A stretch of DNA of 64,000 bases from Prinia subflava (Eukaryota; Chordata; Aves; Passeriformes; Cisticolidae), in assembly GCF_021018805.1 (NCBI RefSeq), contig NC_086266.1:1488001-1552000 (forward strand), given 5' to 3'. The notes beneath the pieces are model-generated. The model saw only the letters and a list, made by a program, of their open reading frames with translations, had not been told where the DNA came from and made no database searches. The stretch's first letter is position 1, and every line of letters starts with the position of its first letter. Both the position numbers and the translations under genes were made by a program. Of this stretch, positions 1 to 13,000 are shown in pieces.

Positions 1-3000
1 GCCAGGCAGGGAAAGGAACTGTTCTTTATTGGCACCGGGCCCAGCAGGGACCTGCCCTACAAAGTGCTGAGCACCCTGAGATTCAATGAGAGGAGAGCAA
101 ATCCAGGACTCTCTCAGAACCAACAGGAAATATGTGTAGTGATTAAAATCACTATTCCAGCAAGTGCCAAATGCACCTGCATCATCCATCCTGACAGGCC
201 AGCACTGAACTGGAGCTGGCCAGTCCAAGCACTCGTTTGCATTGATGCTCCAGCTCTGTGCCCAGCAGGAGGATTTCATGGGTTTGTGCTGGCACCTTGT
301 CTCCAAACCCTGCCACGCCATCCCTAAACTCTTCCCAATTGATTGGGAATGTGGAACGATGATTTGTGAGTAACCAGTTGTGTTATATAGAATAGACACT
401 GGAGTTAACAGCATTTCTGGTTAGCTGCCCTCCCTCTTTCAACCACAGCTTACCCCAGAACTTTATTTTTACACCTTTTTATTTCTTCATCTGGTTAATC
501 AAACACATTCTTCGCTGGCCTTTAATCCAACCAACTCCACTCACAAATCACCTGTGTTAATTTGCTGAAAAAAGATGTGGAGATTACCAGCAAATACAAT
601 TCAGGAAGAAAGACACGCTGGTTCCATGGTAACATGAAAGTCAATGAGCCCACCTTGAGACCTGGGAACAATGAGCCCTTTCAGGCCAGGGAGCAGAGGG
701 GAGGCACCGCGTCTTATTGAGATGTTGGGTCCTTTCAGATTGTTTGCCAGTGAGATTTTTTTCTTAAGGAGAAAAGTCACACTGTAAATTTGCCTTGCAC
801 GAGTTTCATTTGGTTTTAGAGCCTGTTACCAAGGCTGTTGAATTCCCCTTGACCAACGCTGCCCCAAAAAGCAGCAGTGCAGATCACAATGAGAGCCAAC
901 CCCCTCGCAGCCCTGTAGCTTTGTTCAGGGATGCACAGTTGCAACACGATACACTGGGGAATTCTGATCCTACAACCATCAGAGGAAAAAAAAAACAAAG
1001 AGGAATGGCCTACAGGATAATAGTATATCCTAAAGAAGAAAATTTGGGGAGAGTTTTAGAAAAAATCAGCAAATTTAGCACAAAAAAAGAAAACCTATCC
1101 ATCTGAACTGACAGAAAACTTACAGACCTGCACTGAATTTCCCAAAGCCACCTCTGCCCTAGCACAAGAACAGGCTTAGAAATACTTACATGCATTGAAA
1201 TTTAGAAGAATATTTCAAGACTCCCATGGCATGGCGCTTTGAAGGGTTAAACTAGGGAGCAACACAGAGTTTAGATCTGGACAAGGGATAATTTAAATTT
1301 TAGTGCTTCATGTTTCATTTCCACTCTCAGATTCCTCTCCCTGTCTTGTCGCTCCCCATTCCGATCTCTTCAGAGGCAGCAAAGTGTGAGTGTGTGGTGG
1401 AGAGGGCCAGAAGAGCAGCAGAGAGCACTTTTCTGTCAGCACAATAAACATTTCTGATCTCCCTCACCACCTAATCAATTGATGCAGCAAAAGGGAGGCA
1501 GGAAAGCACAGTCAGGACACAGGGTAGCTCACACTTAGATGGGATTAAGTGCAATGTAAGACTGCCCTTCATAGGAGATAGGGGATGCAAGGTTTGAATT
1601 TAAGTATTCAATTCTATTTACTTCTCTCACTTTGATGGGCTCAGGTCCTCATGGGATTAGCCTTTTTCTTTGCTGGGTGCGCTGGCATGGGGGGCAAAGA
1701 ATCTGACCTCACTAAAGATTTGCAAGTACTTGTGAATCCTGCATTCAGAGAGGTCAGTGGAAACTTCTGACAGGCTCCAACTGAGGCGAGATTGAGCTGG
1801 TTACCAAAATGTCCTTCTCAAGCAAATGAAAATGCCATTTTCTCTGGTGACTGAGTATTGGCTGTGTCTCAAGGGAGGATTTTGTACTGTGTGCCCAATC
1901 CAAGCTGATATTTAGACGAAGTACCTTGTGCATGCAGCAGAAATTGTAGTTTATAGATATATACACGAAACTATAGATGTAAAACTACCAAAACATTTTC
2001 CAGACAGCCCATATTTTAAAGCTATGTATAGGAATCAGTCATGAATGTAATTTTGAGAGTACCTTCATGTTTACCAGCACCAAGAGAGGATCTAAGGATT
2101 TTAAACACAGAACTCCACAAATAGAGTCTATTATAGGAAAGAAGTGGGTTACATACTCAGCTCCATGCTTCCTTTTTACTTCTTATTAGTGACCATGGAA
2201 TAAAAATAATTTGCCATCTCTTGCACTTGTTACGCTGCTGCTCCCTGACATTGGGAATTTCCTCGCACTCATCTCCTGCCAAGGACAGGAAAGGGCCACA
2301 GCTACTCAGCTCTCAGTATTGGGAGGTTCAGACCCTACTCAGGGTTACCTTCTTCCCACACCATGAGAGATTTCACATTTCATTTCAATCCATACCAAAA
2401 GGGAAGGGAGCAGGGGTGTACCTGACACGTGAGAGGACTGCACAAACATGCCAAGGAAGAAGCTCCAGGGCAGCAACTGCACTCCAGCCTAGAATTTTAT
2501 ATAAACTCCTGCACAGAATTTTATATAAAGACTACATATGGTAGAGGAGGATATTTCCCAGCAATGCATTAGCTACTAGGCCATCAGAGTCACCATTATA
2601 AGACAGTAAATAATTATATTGAGATTGATAAACTTCCTTCCTCAGCTGTTGGAAGCTAAGCCAAGACTAAACACATTTGTACAGTGCTAGTAAACCTTCA
2701 CCATTTGAATAGCTTTCCTGTTATTGTCAAATCTACAAGCAAATAATCCTTCTGACTGACCATATGGCAGAAGGACAGCAGCCCAGAGAGGCAGCAGGAC
2801 GAGAGAGGAATTCCACATGTCACTGGTTTTGTAGGGGCCTCTCACAAAGCAAGGAACAGCCAGTCCTTGTAATGAAAGTTCCAAAAATGTCATTTTAAGA
2901 ACAAAGTGCTCTGGCCTATAGTCCTGCTTAACACCCTCTCTTTATAAGCAGATGTTTAAAGGTCACATTATATCCTTTTATAAAGTAAATCACAATAGTA

Positions 3001-6000
3001 ATGGTCCTTTAACTTTGATTTCACTAGGAGAGCTCTAGAATCTTACTGGCCAAACACTTGCACACAATCTTGTCTGAATATTATATGTTCCTCCCAATAT
3101 TCAGGTTGGTTTTAGAAACTACTTTTTCAAAAACTCAAGACAGTCAGGGAAGGCAAGGGTGACACAGTTCAGCTGGCCCCCTTATTTCTGTCTCTGACAA
3201 AGATATATATATTTGCATGAAATCTTGGATCCAAGTTCACAGCTGATGCCAAGCAGGGATTCTGAAGTCAACACAACCAAGAACACATGTGGCCCATTTT
3301 CCTAATTCAGCCTCATGCTTGTTTTGAGTTGTTTGACATCCATATATTCAGAATAGAATATAGAAAATTATTTAGTGTATCCTCACATATCTTGGCATGG
3401 TACACTGCAGTACTGACATTGGCCAGCACAGAGCAATTAAGAATGGTCACCTTTTTTTGTACAGGACCACAGTTCCACTCATTACAAAACACGTCCCCAT
3501 GATGTAATGGGTCACTTCAATCTACACAAGGCCAAACAATCTCTCAGTATTATTTATCTGAACAACTCCCCAGAGCTGCTATACATAAGCCCCTTTAAAT
3601 TTAGTAACTACGAGCAGAGACAAATTTATCTCTTAACAGATCTAAATAACGTAGTGAATGCATGAGGCTGGCATTAGTACAGCTCAGCAAAACACCAAAA
3701 TAGACTGAGAGGGAGCATCCACAGCCCGGGCACTGTGAGCCTCCCCTCCCTGCTCCCAGGCTCAGGGGAAACTGCTAGGATGGTACAGACACAAAAAAGC
3801 AAGAGCCAGAACACAAAAATGTTCGATTTTCCACATACCTAATGTCTAAAATGTTAAAACGTACTCATTTCTCATGTGGCTTAAGCCAGACTAGAGGAGG
3901 TACATTTCTTCAGTCATTCTGTACAACACTGACCACCAACCTATGGCCCACATACGTTGAACTGCATTTGTAAGATCTAATTGAATATAAAATTATCAGC
4001 ATCAATCATTTTGTATTCAGAGGTATTTTTCAAAAGCTGCAGTTTCCTTTTTTCACATCCCTCTTTAAAGGTCAGAATGAAAAGGAAAGAAATAATTCAT
4101 ACTAAAAAGGAAAAATAAATTGCACCTAGTTTGGAAAAAGAAACACTTAGGTCTTGATCTTGTCAGGTTCCTAGGAGTGCAAAGGTAACCTACATGGTCT
4201 AAGGATTTTCATGTCAGATTAGACATGTAAGAGCTGTGTGAATAATTCTACTTTGACAGCAACAGAACTGTCTTCTTAACTGACCTATTGAAAATGGAAG
4301 TGTTCAAATCACCCTCTGCTTTTACTTTGATTCCAAAAATAAGAGCAGAAGTACCCACCTAAATTTTAAGAAGAAAAATTGAACAGGACTAAAAAAAAGC
4401 TCCATATTGGCAATAATATTTTGATAACATCCAAGTGTCAAGGCTTTAACATATGCTGGGCTGGCCTGAATGTGAATTCTGATTTTCTCATTGGATTTCT
4501 CCCTTGTTCAGGAAGAACTCTTGCTGCTGGGAGGAGACGGACAAGACTTCTGACCCCTGCTCCTGCACTTGCTTAAAAGGGAGGGCAAAGGTCACACAGA
4601 AGGAAAAAGGTTTTAAGCTTTCAGTGTAAGGGCAGATGTAGGCTGGAATTTAGCTGGAGGGAGGGAAAAGAGACAGGAAAGAAAAAAAAAAAATCATTCA
4701 ATCTGCTCACAGCTCTTCCACAAATGCTGAGTTATATGAAACTCATTTGCAAGGCTTTAAGGATTAAAGCTCCTGCTGAAATACTGTATTGGCACTTGCA
4801 GTAAAAATAAATAAAATAGCTTTTCCATTCCCATAAACACCTATTGCACCTCTCTAGCTAGCCTAACTCCCACGTCCACCCACCTTACTGCTGCCAAAAG
4901 TGCTGCACAGTTTTCACTGATTCCCCAGGACACAGACTTCCTTTTGACCTTCAGATCTTCAGTCAAGTTCATCTTTTATCATTCTTCCTCTAGATAAGCA
5001 GATGCATCTCCCTAAGAGACAAGACTCTGCTGCTCCCTCTTTTCCCCTATGAGTAGGACTGCTAGAAATTTGCTGCTGTAGTTTGCAACTATTGCTGAAC
5101 TTTCAATACTTCTTAAAAAAATTAACAGAAGATGCCCAGTAGTTAGAGATGCAGGATCAGAAAACTTTTCCTAGGGTTTGTCAAAAGAGGAAGGCAGGAC
5201 TAAAAGGTGCCTCTGTGCTTCTGGTGTGAGTTCACATGAACCCTTCACTGCCCTCACAGTGTGCAGGAGCTGCAGCTCAGTGTCCTGTCCTGCAGCAGGT
5301 AGGATGGCTCTTCACAGAATCATCACTGACACACAATATCAGGAGCTTTTTTTTCCTAGTCCCACTCACCACTAAAGAGGAGAGAGACAACAAACTGCTT
5401 TTGGCAACTCTCCAAGCTCCATTAACTGAGATGCACAGCATATGGAATTTAAGCTGGCCCTCCAAAATAGTGGTCAAAAAGAAAGTTCCTTCTTATTCAC
5501 CTGGAAGATATGTGCTGAGTTTCTGTATTTATAAATAATTGTGGTGGCTTAAAACATGAAGCAGCTGTTTGGAGGCTCAGTGAGGGAGCTATGGTTGCTG
5601 TTCACTCTCATTTTGAACACTAGCTTGTGTCCAAAATTTCAGGGGCTGCAAGGCTTAAATTTCTGGCCATACAATATAAAAGAAAGGAAGTTCAGAAGAA
5701 AATATCTGTTTTCTTTATATAAACAATGGTAGTTGATCATAACCAACACAACATTAACAAATATAACACAATAAAATTATTTCATGTGTCTGAAACGTGC
5801 ATGATTATGACATGTATCTAGACAGCTAAAGAAATACAGAGAGCAAAAACAGTTCTGTATGATTATCCTTCTGTCAAATTACTGTATTAAAGAAATACTA
5901 TATATTTTCCCATTCACAAACAGCATTGGTTTTATCCTCTTGCTAGCATGTAATGTAATATAATCACTATTGAACCTAAGAGGTGAGGGAAATATGTGCA

Positions 6001-9000
6001 TTCAGTAATAATTAAAGAATTGATATCCTTCGCTGATTACAAGTCGGGAGAAGAATTTCACAAACTATTGTTCAATATTGTGACACAAGAGCATGACACC
6101 TTCACTAGGACTGAAGCTTTCTTAATGGTTCAAAAAGAAAAAAAAAGGGAAAAAATGGGTTAAAGGCTCGCTAGTAATGAAATCCCTCCTTGAAATTATA
6201 AGCAGCAAGCTGATTTTTAATTAATTCTGGCCCAAAAACTACTTCTGAATTCATGACTGATCACAAATCCTTATGTTAAAGACCGACCATTCAGTTATTC
6301 TTGAGAGAGAGATCCAATATTGTTAAAATATCTCAGAGAAACGTGTTTAGATTTATTTTGACTTTGTTATGACAATAGTGACCATAACCCTTGCCTCGAT
6401 ATGAAGGAATGTGTGTGTCTCACAGGAAACTTGCAACCTTTTGCACCTAACCCCATCTCAAAAATCCCAATCTCAGCACTACTGTGTTGTCATAAGAAGC
6501 TTCACCAGAAACAGAAGTGATAGACCAGGCAGGGCTGGGAATTAGCAGGAAGCATTTCTATCTCAGACCATCCTGAGCTATCAAGGCCTCTGATGACTTA
6601 GACTTTCTTTCAGATGAGATAAAAACCAGAGGTCCCAGCATCTGGTGACCATTAGGAAGCTGAGAGATATTGGAGCTATTAGACATTGAATCCTGGTCAT
6701 ATTCCAAGACAAATAAGGTTATTCAGCCTTCCTAAAAAATTCCTTGCTGTTTCAGAGAAAATCATATATTCTTCTAGCCACCCAAAGGTGCTGTGCAGTG
6801 TTTATTGATACGCTGCAAAACAAACCACTAATACTGCAGGAACACATTGCACTCCACAGTGACAAAACACTTGTTTCACCTGTTTTATCTGCTGTCTGAT
6901 AAGGGCTATATTATATTAATTTGTTCCCAGTGTAACTACCCTGAAGCCCCATTCTCCAGAGTGCTGGGATGTGGGCAGGCTGCACACCCTGCACACAATA
7001 CAGAAATAGTTTTAAATTAATTTAATTTAAATTAAATCCCTCAGAGTAGCTGGAGTATCATTGCAAGGAAAGAACAGGTGCCCAGCTGTGCTGTGCCCCA
7101 TCCCTCTGCAGATCCCTCAGGTACACCCACATGCCAATTTACAGTGTGCACACTGTAAATGGAAATGGAAATGGAAAACAACCTTTGTGTCAGAGGTGAG
7201 CACTGACATTCCTTATGTCAGTCAGTCACAAAGTTACCCCTCTTACCACCCTCCTTTGTCATAAAAGGACTCAGTTATTAAAGTTATTCTCCAAGTCATG
7301 CCAGGGTTAAATGGATGAATTAGCTCCAAAACCAGATTGGCTAAATATCCCCTTCTCCTTTAACCTTCTTCCAGAGATAAAAAGTGTCAGTGAGAGGTAC
7401 TGAATAACTAATCTGGATATGATGTCAAATTTACCCTGGAAACTCTTTCCACCTGCTGTTACTGTTCTTTGAGATTCCCAGGAGGTCAAAACTAAGCAAT
7501 AGCTGTATATAAACATACACCCACACGGATTTTTATTTGAATCAAGTATAATAGCTTTGGACACTCTAATGTTAGTCTGACCCAAGGATTACAACCCTGA
7601 TTAATTTCTGTACTTTAAGAGGAGTGTGCAATGTTCTCAAAGTGAAAAACGAGATGTCTTTTCTGGCTGGGGCAGATTTTCCCTCAATAAATGAAATAAT
7701 TTGATGTTTTCTAGAAGACTAATGTTTCTGTTGCAAGGAAGAGAAAAGAATGATCCTTTTGGATTGCTGACCATTGACTCAAAAGATTTATGATCTGAGC
7801 TATCACATCAACAATCAGCTTAACAATAAAATCCTGTTGCAGAAAGGTTCCTTTTTTATGGTCCCTATTTACAAAGCATGAAGCCCAGCTGTGCTCTGAG
7901 CTCACCAACCTGCCACAAGAGTGAGAAAGAACAGTTTTGGACAATTGCAATTGTTTCCAAGACTTTCCACAGCCAGATGATTACCAACACCTTCCTACCA
8001 CAGTAAGTGATTTTAAATTAAAATCAGTCCTGAAACTCCACTTCTACACCCATGAACAACATTTAGCTCAGGTATTCTCTAGGTTTTAGAGACAGAGAAG
8101 CTGTCATGCTTAACCAGAATGAGTATCAGATAAAGCTGTGTGTACACAGTTTCTTAAACAGCAGCAGCACCATTCTACAGTTGGTGTGATGAGACTGCCC
8201 CTTGCTGAGCAATATTTTCCCAGGATTTTTTTAGGTTTCACACGTATCTGGCAGGTTGCAAACCTTTTGAAGTAGGGATTGTATTTCAACTCTGATTTTT
8301 CATGTATGAGAGCACACTAGGGTCAGATGTGGTGACCTGAGTTCACAGGTGGGAGAATTGCAAACCTAGATAAACATGTGAGAAAGTTCACAGCTTCACC
8401 AAGTTGTGAGTTTCAGAGAAAAAAGTATTCCATGTGCACATGGAGATATACTTTAAATTCACGGATTTTAAACAAAGTTGATATAAGTACTATCTGAAGA
8501 GTATTTTTGAAAAGTAAAATCTGAATAAGACTGCATGCTCTGGACTTCTGATAAGTGCTAGATTTCCTTCCTCTAACCACAAGAAAAACAATTCACAGCT
8601 ATCTATACTCCCACATTCATCACACAGACAAACCCGCTGTGACAGGCACAAGGCCTACACTTGCCGTGGGAGAAATAGTATCAGAGCTAAAAATTCAGCT
8701 GTGAACTGATGCAAACATTAAACTCCTCACCTCCCCCTCATGAGAGACAAACAGCAACTTCACCCTGCAGAGCAGGCTGGACATTGTACGCCCTGACACC
8801 CCGCAGGCTCCTTTGTGGCACGGAATACATTAATAAGGGCAAAAGGTTATTTTCCAGCAAAGTTTGTAAATTAAATTCTATAGAAAACCAAACAAAAGGT
8901 TACATGAGTGTTCCTTTATCTACGAGCAGTGAGCTCAGAAGAAAATATTTCATTTTGGATTTTGCCAAGGTGTCCTAACAATGGCAGCTTATATACCACA

Positions 9001-9399
9001 GGTACTCTGCAAACAAGACTAAATTAATTAGTATCAAGTTTCATCAATGTATGACATGAGAAAGGTTTCAAATTAGTTCTTTCACTAAATTAATTTCACC
9101 TAAGACCTTTGATAAAAAACAGTATGGAAACAGTAACTGAAAGAAAGGACATACTTTACTTGATTACTTTTAAAGCACATAGGCTTGCAGAGTGGCGCAA
9201 ATGGGAAATAAAGGATGAATTAAGATGTTACCCAGTTTACTTAGTTAGATAAGTTATCTTAAGATATAAGTTGTCCAGCTTATTGGTATTTAACCCAGCT
9301 ACAGAAATATTCCCTGCCTCAGACTGAAGAAAACGTCTTGTGCTGGTGAAGCTGGCACCAAAGCAGACACTGAGCTGGCCGAGGGGCCACAGCAGAGCT
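1..9399 (-). other. COL4A6: COL4A6 intron 2, distal part
   Basis: AT-rich DNA with no exon I can support. If the COL4A6 start exons at 18595-18732 are right, this is the far part of the second COL4A6 intron, read on the minus strand. Open frames here are short and look random. A minus-strand AATAAA lies at 30-25, and short simple-sequence patches occur (TTTAAATTAA-type near 7015, GGAAAT repeats near 7158). No tRNA, rRNA or retroviral coding sequence was seen. I searched by eye for the expected next exon (a Cys-rich stretch running into Gly-X-Y) and did not find it. Confidence 0.5.
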
Positions 9400-10054
9400 G
9401 GGGACAGCCAGCACCAGGGACTCACTGGGGACAGCCAGCACCAGGGACTCACTGGGGACAGCCAGCACCAGGGACTCACTGGGGACAGCCAGCACCAGTG
9501 GCTGCTGGGGACAGCCAGCGCCAGAGACTGCTGGGGACAGCCAGCACCAGAGGCTGCTGGGGACAGCCAGCACCAGAGACTGCTGGGGACAGCCAGCACC
9601 AGAGACTGCTGGGGACAGCCAGCGCCAGAGACTCACTGGGGACAGCCAGCACCAGAGACTGGCTGGGGACAGCCAGCACCAGAGACTGGCTGGGGACAGC
9701 CAGCGCCAGAGACTGCTGGGGACAGCCAGCACCACAGGCTCACTGGGGACAGCCAGCACCAGAGACTGGCTGGGGACAGCCAGCACCAGAGACTGGCTGG
9801 GGACAGCCAGCACCAGAGACTGGCTGGGGACAGCCAGCACCAGAGACTGCTGGGGACAGCCAGCACCAGAGGCTGCTGGGGACAGCCAGCACCAGAGACT
9901 GCTGGGGACAGCCAGCACCACAGGCTCACTGGGGACAGCCAGCACCAGAGACTGCTGGGGACAGCCAGCACCAGAGACTGCTGGGGACAGCCAGCACCAG
10001 GGACTCACTGGGGACAGCCAGCACCAGGGACTCACTGGGGACAGCCAGCACCAG
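9400..10054 (+). repeat. GC-rich 26/27-bp minisatellite, 24 full units plus a partial
   Basis: Tandem array built on the unit GGGGACAGCCAGCACCAG followed by a variable 8- or 9-base tail (AGACTGCT, AGGCTGCT, GGACTCACT, AGACTGGCT, or an altered CACAGGCTCACT form). I count 13 units of 27 bp and 11 of 26 bp, which exactly spans 9400-10036. A final partial unit runs to 10054. Variants recur in blocks, for example AGACTGCT / AGGCTGCT / AGACTGCT near the start and again near the end, so whole blocks have been duplicated. The array is far richer in GC than its flanks. Long open frames on both strands (for example + 9340-10227 and - 10125-9319) are by-products of the repeat, not genes. Confidence 0.97.
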
Positions 10055-13000
10055 CTGCCCTCCATCTCCCTGCAGACAGGGCACCCCGGCAGGCACAGCC
10101 TCCTCCTGGGAAATGGCAAGAGCAAACAGGATTCCTGGCACCTGGCAGCCTTCTCTGCTGCAGTTTCTCACTCCATTTAACAGCTCCTCTCCTCCCACTC
10201 CAGCTCATCCAGAGACACAGCAATTAAAAACATTGTTTAGAAAAGGTTCAATCAATTGCTGTCTTTTAAAACCTGAACTTTGTTCTGAACACTTAGCTGT
10301 GTCCAGAGTGCACCAAACACGATCTAACCGAACAGCAGATCCTGCAGGACACAGTGTATGATTTATATTTTTTTTTCCTGCTGTCCAGCTCAGACCTTTC
10401 CACACAGATCTCCATCCAGCTTGTCAGAGCCTATCTCAGACAGGTCCAGGTGCCAATTACTTCCTACAGAGATGTAGGAAACCACACAGTTGACAGGTCA
10501 GAGATAATCCAGTATCGGGAAAACCATCTCCTAATTTCCTTTTCTGATTTCCTCAGCAGTGCTTAAGCCAAACATCCAGATGTTACATGACAGGTCCCTA
10601 CAGGCAAGCACCTGACCTAAAGGCTGTGGGAGAAACCCTGATGCATTCAAGACAATTTTGTTTTCTCCTCAAATAAGCTTTAGGGATAGAAAGTGACATT
10701 TTATTTTATAATTTTTTAAAAAGATAGAATGTGTTACTGTTAAAACAACAGCTTTCCAAAGCTAGTAGAGTTAAGACACTAAATCCTTGGTGCTTTTAAA
10801 CCCAACCCTCTTGTAATACTTCAAGGAAAAAATGTGGCATCACCTGTATCCCTGTGCAAAAAACTGTATTACTTCCTGCTTTTATTTACATTATGCCTTT
10901 ATAATTTGAACAAAATAAAGTAACACTAACTTAGTTCTGTTTCTTTTCACAGATGCTACTTGTTCGATACAGTCTAATTTTTTAAGTAATACTCATTTCT
11001 AGCCAGCCTCATGGCACCTGAGTGGAATATATGTAAAGAAAAGAACAAGATTTAGGTAAAATCTTCAGTGAAATTGAAATTCAAACCTGCATTCAGATGA
11101 GTTTTTACAAAATACATATTTTGTATATTATTATCATAATTCCCTATTCATACATATTAAAAGAGCTAGAAGATTAGTTACGAAAATCAAGAATGAAAAA
11201 TACTGGCACCACCCTAGGAGCTTGAGGAAAACACAAACTCATTCAACTCCACACTAAAGCTGCTTCAGTACTACCAAAAGTTATCTGCCTTGAGGCAACC
11301 TTCACCTCTGAGAGCAGCTCCCTCCAGCACCATGAAAGAAAGGAAAAATACATGCAATTTTTGATAAACAGGCATACGAACCACTGGGAGCAGTATGGTT
11401 ATTATACAGATAGCTACAAACATAGTATGGAGCATTTCAGAAAGTTACACAAAGCCATTCATTAAGCTATATTGATAATAGAATCTAGGATTCTTTATGC
11501 TACAATCAAGTCCTCACGTTTTATCTACAAAATATTATCTACAAAATTCCTGCCCTAACCATAAAATATCTGATAGAAGTCAACATCCTGCTACAGTTTT
11601 TTGATATCACCAGACAGGAATTAGAGATTTCAGGCTTATCAGGAGCAGAGGCTGCAGTGGTTATAAACTGAGCAAGCACAGTAAATTTCACAACTCTGTC
11701 AAGTAATTGAATGAATTGTGGTGGTTTCACCTTACAGAGATAATCTGGTTCCAAAGAGAATTTGAATTCCTTTCCCATGGTGGTTTTATGATGAACTTAA
11801 TGGAAGCAGTTCAGCGCTTCTGTGCCACTTTTTGGAGATACAAGTTGATACTAGTGCTGCTTTGACACAGTGTGAGGTAACAGCTAAATAATCAGCTTTA
11901 AAATGCCACTGACATTTGATACCTAAGGAAAATCAGGATTGCTCATGCCAGACACCAAATGAAATTCCAAAAGAAAGTGAGGCTCCCAGTGACACACGAT
12001 GTAACGTGCAGACTGAATTCTCAGTGACCTCAATTGAACACAGTGGGCAGAGTAACCTGACAGCAGAGTAAGTGCTTTTCAATAATCTTTAATTTTCTCA
12101 CAGTCACATCCACAGCTTCTAGGGGTCTTACAAAACACTCCCACTGCCTATCTAGAAAAGTAGCCACCCTTTGAAAATTAAAGAAAACTCACGGGATTCT
12201 TCACAGAGACTAATCCCGCTTTTCACTTTTTAAAACAAAACCATGCAGATAAGGAAGTGCTGTAAATCTGAGCTCTGCGAGCTGCTGGGTTGCAGAAAGG
12301 CCCCTCTAAACAAGTATGTCGTGGAGCTAGTCTGTACCTGTGTCTCACTGCACATTCCTCTGGCAAAGGAATTCAGGTCTGAAACCTGGTACCCCTCTGC
12401 CCTCCTCTGAATGAGTTCATAATACTGGAATGAAGAGGAGGGAAGGAACTTCCCCACTGGAATTTCTTTAATGGAAATCATAAGAACACATCTTGATGAA
12501 ATAGATGCTGGAAGTAATTTGCCTCATTGTTCACAAAGAATACTTATTATTATATACAGAAAACATAGAAGTATTTCAGGAAAAATTATCTCAGGTGAGT
12601 TCAATGTTATAATATAATTCAAATAAAATCTGTAGCCAATGCACAAAGATGCCTGGGCTGACATTCTTCTGTGCAGAGAATAATAAAAACAATAATTCAA
12701 ACTGTGGACAGTAACTTAGTAAAAAATAAAAACTTCAACTGAACAACCAAAAAAAAACCCTTAAGGTTGCCTTTTCATAGCCTTTATTTGCTTCTATCCA
12801 AAATATTTGGTAAACACTTTGGTTTGTGATTCATAAAGTATCCTTGAATGGAGCTGAAAATTTATAGTAGCACTATAATTAATATTTATGTATCCAATAT
12901 AAATATTAATTAATTCTACTCTAGCACTGACAGACTGTAGTTAAGATTCACTAGCTGGATTTCAATCGTTGCCCCTCCACTCTGAAAGATGTGCAGAACC

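Noticed and set aside
7140..7180. GGAAAT short repeat
   Set aside because: Only about three copies of a six-base unit, which is ordinary simple sequence.
9237..10361. Long open frames on both strands across the minisatellite (up to 295 and 268 codons) with repetitive peptides
   Set aside because: They exist only because the repeat unit almost lacks stop triplets. Several frames and both strands are open at once, there is no domain, and mixed 26/27-bp units scramble any reading frame.
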